Origin: Atribacterota bacterium
Lineage (GTDB): Bacteria > Atribacterota > Phoenicimicrobiia > Phoenicimicrobiales > Phoenicimicrobiaceae
NCBI GenBank assembly: GCA_030668465.1
Contig: DAOUTX010000024.1
Location: 1-10,789, forward strand
Direction: 5' to 3'
Length of the DNA: 10,789 nucleotides
A program made the position numbers and the translations under genes. Below are positions 7,705 through 10,789 of the stretch, in pieces. Every line of letters starts with the position of its first letter. Positions within the stretch are counted from its first letter, which is position 1. Under the pieces are notes generated by a model. It saw only the letters and a list, made by a program, of their open reading frames with translations. It did not search any database and was not told the origin of the DNA.

Positions 7705-8892
7705 AGAGATTATAAAACAAGTTATAAAATTTTGAAGTCCTCTTTGGAAGAAAAGGGAGTTAATGTAAGTAAAGTTGAGAAAAAGTTAAAGGCATTAAAG
7801 ATTGAAACTCCAAGTTGGGGTTATTCAGATTCAGGAACTCGTTTTGCAATTTTTAAGCAAAAAGGAGCTGCTAAGAATGTAAAAGAAAAAATTCAGGACG
7901 CAGCAGAAGTACATAAGGTCACCGGTATATGTCCATCTATAGCTTTACATATCCCTTGGGATGTGACTGATAATTGGAATGCTCTTTTAGAATATTCTCT
8001 CTCTTTGGGAATAAAACCGGGAGCAATAAATCCTAATTTATTTCAGGACCCGGATTATAAATTAGGAAGTCTTTGCAACCCAGATGGAAAGGTGAGAAAA
8101 AAAGCTATTAATCATGTTCTGGAGTGCATCGATATCGCTAAGGCACTTAAATCTAAGGATATTTCTCTCTGGTTAGGCGATGGAACCAATTATCCCGGAC
8201 AGGATGATATGAGAGAGAGAAAGCATAGATTGGAAGATAGCCTGAAAGAGATTTACGATAATTTACAAGACGATATGCGCATACTCATAGAATACAAATT
8301 TTTTGAACCGGCTTTTTATAATACTGAGATTGCTGATTGGGGTATGGCATATAATCTGTGTATGAAACTGGGTAATCGAGCAATGGTATTGGTTGATTTA
8401 GGGCATCATGCTTTGGGTACCAATATAGAACAGATAGTAGCCTATCTTTTAGATGAGGGAAAGTTGGGAGGATTTCATTTTAATAATAAAAAATATGCTG
8501 ATGATGACCTTACGGTGGGATCTATAAATCCTTATGAATTTTTCCTTATTTTTAATGAACTGGTATCAGCAGAAGAGGATGGAATAAAGGCTGATATAGC
8601 TTATATGATAGACCAGTGTCACAATCTTAAACCAAAAATTGAAGAAATGATCCAAAGTGTTGAAAATATTCAAAAAACCTATGCAAAAGCTCTAATTGTA
8701 GATAGAAAATCTTTAAAGAAATTCCAACAAGACGAAGATATAATTATGGCTGAAAAGATAATAACTGAAGCTTTTGAAACTGATATAACACCTCTTTTAT
8801 TTAAAGTAAGGGAAGAGATGGGGGTTCCTTTAGATCCTCTTGAATTTTTTAGAGATAGTGGATATTTAGAGAAGATTCAAATACAAAGGTAA
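7702..8892 (+). CDS. RhaI-type sugar isomerase (L-rhamnose isomerase family, TIM barrel)
   Basis: A 396-residue xylose-isomerase-like barrel protein that should interconvert an aldose and a ketose using two divalent metals. Candidate ligands are Glu197 (ILIEYKFFEP), Asp232 and His235 (VDLGHH), His259 (GGFHFNN), and Asp267 and Asp269 (ADDDLTVGS), with Asp304 as the probable last one. Their spacings, as I recall the family, match the two metal sites of Pseudomonas stutzeri L-rhamnose isomerase almost exactly, so the site is complete. The C-terminal DPLEFFRDSGY is also typical of this family, so the tail is not a compartment-targeting peptide. P. stutzeri-type enzymes accept several sugars, so the in vivo substrate need not be rhamnose. 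No rhamnulose kinase or working aldolase is in view. The start is the first ATG; the ribosome site is unusually distant. It is the last gene before a 500-base gap. Confidence 0.87.
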   Translation: MRDYKTSYKILKSSLEEKGVNVSKVEKKLKALKIETPSWGYSDSGTRFAIFKQKGAAKNVKEKIQDAAEVHKVTGICPSIALHIPWDVTDNWNALLEYSLSLGIKPGAINPNLFQDPDYKLGSLCNPDGKVRKKAINHVLECIDIAKALKSKDISLWLGDGTNYPGQDDMRERKHRLEDSLKEIYDNLQDDMRILIEYKFFEPAFYNTEIADWGMAYNLCMKLGNRAMVLVDLGHHALGTNIEQIVAYLLDEGKLGGFHFNNKKYADDDLTVGSINPYEFFLIFNELVSAEEDGIKADIAYMIDQCHNLKPKIEEMIQSVENIQKTYAKALIVDRKSLKKFQQDEDIIMAEKIITEAFETDITPLLFKVREEMGVPLDPLEFFRDSGYLEKIQIQR

Positions 8893-9284
8893 ATTTTATA
8901 GGTAAAAAGAAGGCAAGGGTAGTGTCATAATTTAAATTTGCAATTTGCGTTATTAAATAGTCTAATGAAAATTTTTTAAAATTCTTATTTTATTTTAACT
9001 TCTTTTACAGCCCATTAATTTTTCAATTATAAAACTTTAAAGAAAGCAAAAATGATGATTAATGCAAGTACCAAACTGCTATTAGAGGTTACTTTAATTC
9101 CAAAAGAATAGAATGCATTCTCCTTTTTTTTCACATCTTATCTTCCAAATAAAATCTGCTCTACATAATATTATGATTTTTAGTTATAATTTATATCATT
9201 CTTTGAAAATATTTTGATAAGGAATTATGGAATTATAGCTTATCTTCTGGTAGATAGAGCTTGAAATATTAATTTATTTAGAAT
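8893..9284. other. Non-coding A/T-rich spacer between catabolic genes and shell operon
   Basis: I find no supported coding region on either strand, no tRNA-like fold and no CRISPR-type repeat. Short A/T inverted repeats such as AAATT-TGC-AATTT (8934-8946) are too weak to call. The only structured element is the hairpin with a T-run at 9102-9131. The spacer separates what look like two transcription units. Confidence 0.5.
9102..9131 (+). terminator. Weak candidate intrinsic terminator
   Basis: AAAAG (9102-9106) can pair with CTTTT (9123-9127), and AGAA (9110-9113) with TTCT (9118-9121) around a TGCA loop. The T-run continues to 9131. The stem is short, A/T-rich and interrupted, and it lies about 210 bases after the isomerase stop, so this is only a candidate end for the upstream transcript. 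Confidence 0.3.
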
Positions 9285-9339
9285 TATTAAAAAAAATATT
9301 AAAAAAAGTATTGACATGAGAATAATAGTGTGTTAGAAT
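9285..9339 (+). promoter_or_regulatory. Strong sigma70-type promoter with UP-like A-tracts for the BMC operon
   Basis: TTGACA (9311-9316) is a perfect -35 box. A 17-base spacer leads to TAGAAT (9334-9339), one mismatch from consensus. TG at 9331-9332 sits one base upstream, giving an extended -10. Two near-identical units, TATTAAAAAAAA and TATTAAAAAAA (9285-9307), lie just upstream of -35, where an UP element would be. Transcription would start near 9346, about 46 bases before the shell gene. This is the best promoter in the window. Confidence 0.8.
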
Positions 9340-9377
9340 GTTATAAAAGTAAAATAAAATGTTATAAAAATAACATT
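9337..9377 (+). promoter_or_regulatory. Operator-like palindrome with a repeated half-site over the -10 box
   Basis: AATGTTAT (9358-9365), AAAA, then ATAACATT (9370-9377) is a perfect 8+4+8 inverted repeat. A third half-site in direct orientation, extended to AATGTTATAAAA, begins at 9337, inside the -10 box and exactly 21 bases (two helical turns) before the second. This geometry fits a repressor binding cooperatively and blocking polymerase. In the transcript the palindrome could instead form a hairpin ending at the ribosome site (AAGGAGG, 9378-9384). No regulator gene is in view. Confidence 0.55.
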
Positions 9378-9391
9378 AAGGAGGTAAAAAA

Positions 9392-9715
9392 ATGGACGTT
9401 TATACAGATGCATTAGGAATGATTGAAACGAGAGGTTTTGCGGCAATGGTAGAGGCATCAGATGCTATGGTGAAAGCCGCCAGGGTAGATTTGGTAGGCT
9501 ATGAAAAAATTGGTGGCGGATACAATACTGCAATTGTACGTGGCGATGTAGCAGCTGTTAGAGCCGCTCTGGATGCTGGAAACGCAGCTGCCCAAAAAAT
9601 CGGTGAAGTAATTTCTGTTCATATTATTCCACGACCACATAGTAATGTTGATAATGTTCTTCCTTTAGGTAGAGGTCCGGCCAAAAGCAAAAAAGAAAAA
9701 ATGAGCACTGATTAA
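9392..9715 (+). CDS. BMC-H hexameric microcompartment shell protein (EutM/PduA/CcmK family)
   Basis: A 107-residue single BMC-domain protein that forms the hexagonal tiles of a protein-walled microcompartment. Almost the whole domain matches the family: ALGMIETRG (8-16), EASDAMVKAA, GGGYNTAIVRGDVAAVRAALDAG, and the closing ISVHIIPRPH (about 74-83). It resembles EutM/PduA-type tiles most. A short Lys/Ser-rich tail (about 93-107) follows the domain. The segment between strands that lines the pore holds KIGGGYNT. The ribosome site AAGGAGG (9378-9384) is ideal, with a 7-base gap. It is the first gene of the shell operon behind the promoter at 9285-9339, as expected for the most abundant shell component. 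Confidence 0.97.
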   Translation: MDVYTDALGMIETRGFAAMVEASDAMVKAARVDLVGYEKIGGGYNTAIVRGDVAAVRAALDAGNAAAQKIGEVISVHIIPRPHSNVDNVLPLGRGPAKSKKEKMSTD

Positions 9716-9746
9716 TTGATTCGCCCATAATACAGGAGGAAAAAAT

Positions 9747-10046
9747 ATGATACTGGCAAAAGTAGTGGGTACGGTTGTATCAACCAGGAAAGAACCGAAA
9801 ATTGAGGGTATAAAGTTTTTACTTCTGGAGAAAATTAATCCTTCTAACATGCAGGGGAAGGGTGATTATTTAGTGGCAATGGATAGCGTTGGTGCAGGAT
9901 TAGGGGAAGTAGTCTTTTTTGTGGCCGGAAGTAGTTCCCGGATGACAGCTACTACTGAAGGCAAACCAAGTGATGCAACTATAATATCTATAGTCGATTT
10001 TATAGATATTAACGGGGAATATGTATACAGGAAAGACAAACAATAG
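9747..10046 (+). CDS. BMC-P pentameric vertex protein (EutN/CcmL family), first copy
   Basis: A 99-residue vertex protein; pentamers of this family close the twelve corners of the polyhedral shell. Family marks are the opening LAKVVGTVVSTRK, the YLVAMDSVGAGLGEVVF core (about 39-55), GSSSRMT, and the closing PSDATIISIVDFID. The length is normal for the family (about 90-100 residues). It starts 31 bases after the BMC-H stop with AGGAGG at 9734-9739 and a 7-base gap, so it is cotranscribed. It is a clear paralogue of the next gene, and two or three such copies are common in compartment operons. Confidence 0.96.
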   Translation: MILAKVVGTVVSTRKEPKIEGIKFLLLEKINPSNMQGKGDYLVAMDSVGAGLGEVVFFVAGSSSRMTATTEGKPSDATIISIVDFIDINGEYVYRKDKQ

Positions 10047-10090
10047 CGAACAGCTTCTTCAGATTTAGAAAACTTAAAAAGAGGTTTTAG

Positions 10091-10378
10091 ATGATATTTG
10101 GTAAAATTGTGGGAACTGTAGTTAGTACCCAAATAGATAAAGAAATAAAAGGGAAAAAATGTCTTCTTGTTCAAACTTGTAACCATAAAGGGGAAGTAGA
10201 TGATAATTATTTGGTAGCCGTGGATCTCGTCGGAGCAGGAGTAGAAGAGATAGTGATAATATCTCAGGGAAGTTCTGCAAGACAGACAGAAGTTACCCAT
10301 CAAAAACCAGTCGATTGTATAATTGTAGGAATTGTCGATATGGTCGAAGAACACAATAAAATTGTTTTTAAAAAATAG
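10091..10378 (+). CDS. BMC-P pentameric vertex protein (EutN/CcmL family), second copy
   Basis: A 95-residue paralogue of the preceding vertex protein, with the same landmarks: FGKIVGTVVST, YLVAVDLVGAGVEEIVII, GSSARQTEVT and DCIIVGIVDMV. It diverges clearly in the loop after strand 2 (about 22-38), which is more acidic and contains CNHKGEVDDN, and it has two cysteines (about 24 and 30) that the first copy lacks. The difference suggests distinct vertex contacts rather than a recent exact duplication. The gap to the upstream gene is 44 bases; the ribosome site is GAGG (10081-10084), weaker than for the first copy, which may set lower expression. Confidence 0.95.
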   Translation: MIFGKIVGTVVSTQIDKEIKGKKCLLVQTCNHKGEVDDNYLVAVDLVGAGVEEIVIISQGSSARQTEVTHQKPVDCIIVGIVDMVEEHNKIVFKK

Positions 10379-10409
10379 GAGATATAGTTTATAAGAAGGG
10401 GAATGACTT

Positions 10410-10789
10410 ATGGCACTTGAAAACGTGCTAAGAGATATGGGAGTAGTAGGAGCTGGCGGTGCCGGTTTCCCCACCCATATTAAGGTAGCCAATAAATATG
10501 ATGTAGTAATTGGAAATGGAGCAGAATGCGAACCTCTTCTTTACAATGATAAATATATTATAGAAAGACAAGGAGAAGAGGTAGTAAAAGGTTTAGAGTT
10601 AGTTATGCAGTCGACTGGTGCAAAAAAAGGGGTAATTGCCCTGAAAAAAAAAGACCTATCTATTGCGGGAAATATAAAAAAAGTTATAGCAGGAAAGAAA
10701 AATATATCACTATTCCTTCTTAAGGATTATTATCCGGTTGGTGATGAGTTTATCCTGGTACAGGAAATTACCGGCAAAATTATTCCGGA
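10410..10789 (+). CDS. PduS/RnfC-like flavoprotein of the microcompartment, 3'-truncated
   Basis: The first 126 residues of a protein in the PduS/RnfC (complex I 51-kDa-like) family. The glycine-rich GVVGAGGAGFPTH (11-23) is the flavin/nucleotide-binding signature, followed by the conserved GAECEPLL (37-44) and, near the edge, a PVGDEF motif matching the PAGDE region of PduS. PduS is a flavin- and iron-sulfur-containing cobalamin reductase in propanediol compartments. Relatives elsewhere probably carry electrons across the shell to recycle NAD. The iron-sulfur and SLBB parts would lie beyond the window. ATG 10410 follows AAGGGG (about 10396-10401). The gene is 31 bases after the second vertex gene, in the same operon. 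Whether cobalamin is involved cannot be judged here. Confidence 0.9.
   Translation, partial: MALENVLRDMGVVGAGGAGFPTHIKVANKYDVVIGNGAECEPLLYNDKYIIERQGEEVVKGLELVMQSTGAKKGVIALKKKDLSIAGNIKKVIAGKKNISLFLLKDYYPVGDEFILVQEITGKIIP

Noticed and set aside
8863..8892. Isomerase C-terminal tail as a compartment-targeting peptide
   Set aside because: The DPLEFFRDSGY ending is a normal feature of the RhaI family and there is no extra linker plus amphipathic helix.
8934..8946. Short inverted repeat AAATT-TGC-AATTT as a terminator
   Set aside because: The stem is five A/T pairs with a three-base loop and no following T-run, too weak to end transcription.
8893..9391. CRISPR array, tRNA or insertion-sequence remnant in the long spacer
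   Set aside because: There are no regularly spaced repeats, no clover-leaf-like segment and no transposase fragment or terminal inverted repeats; only A/T-rich sequence and the promoter region.
9866..10492. A 208-codon open frame on the minus strand
   Set aside because: It lies antisense to both vertex genes and the PduS-like start, which are certain. Its product is Phe/Tyr/Ser-rich with no recognisable domain and is a shadow frame.

Overview
The window is AT-rich bacterial DNA with all genes on the + strand, mostly strong AGGAGG-type ribosome binding sites and short gaps. It suggests an anaerobic, fermentative bacterium. The combination of microcompartment shell genes, a PduS-like flavoprotein and sugar/sugar-phosphate enzymes recalls the loci described from Atribacterota (OP9/JS1), with AT-rich Firmicutes-like lineages as an alternative. 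That taxonomic guess is inference; no rRNA or marker gene is present.

Region 1 (1-8892) is a catabolic gene row. In order it holds the 3' part of a 2-oxoacid dehydrogenase E2 acyltransferase, a fused E1 alpha-beta thiamine-diphosphate dehydrogenase, a PHP-domain metallohydrolase, an SrlD/SorD-like polyol-phosphate dehydrogenase carrying a histidine-free aldolase-like N-terminal domain, a SorE-like medium-chain dehydrogenase, and a RhaI-type sugar isomerase. The SorE-like and SorD-like pair suggests conversion of a ketose-1-phosphate to a polyol phosphate and then to a ketose-6-phosphate such as fructose 6-phosphate. The isomerase would act on free sugars, and the E1/E2 complex would oxidise a 2-oxo acid or an acetoin-like product to acyl-CoA.

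Region 2 (8893-9391) is about 500 bases without a gene. It has a weak terminator-like hairpin and, at its end, a well-formed sigma70-type promoter: A-tracts, TTGACA, a 17-base spacer and an extended TGTTAGAAT. A perfect 20-base palindrome lies downstream, and its half-site is repeated over the -10 box.

Region 3 (9392-10789) is the start of a bacterial microcompartment operon: one hexameric shell protein (BMC-H), two tandem pentameric vertex proteins (BMC-P, EutN/CcmL type), and the N-terminal third of a PduS/RnfC-like flavoprotein cut by the window edge. The signature enzyme that would define the compartment, such as an acylating aldehyde dehydrogenase or aldolase, is not in the window. Whether the upstream sugar enzymes feed the compartment is therefore an inference from proximity.
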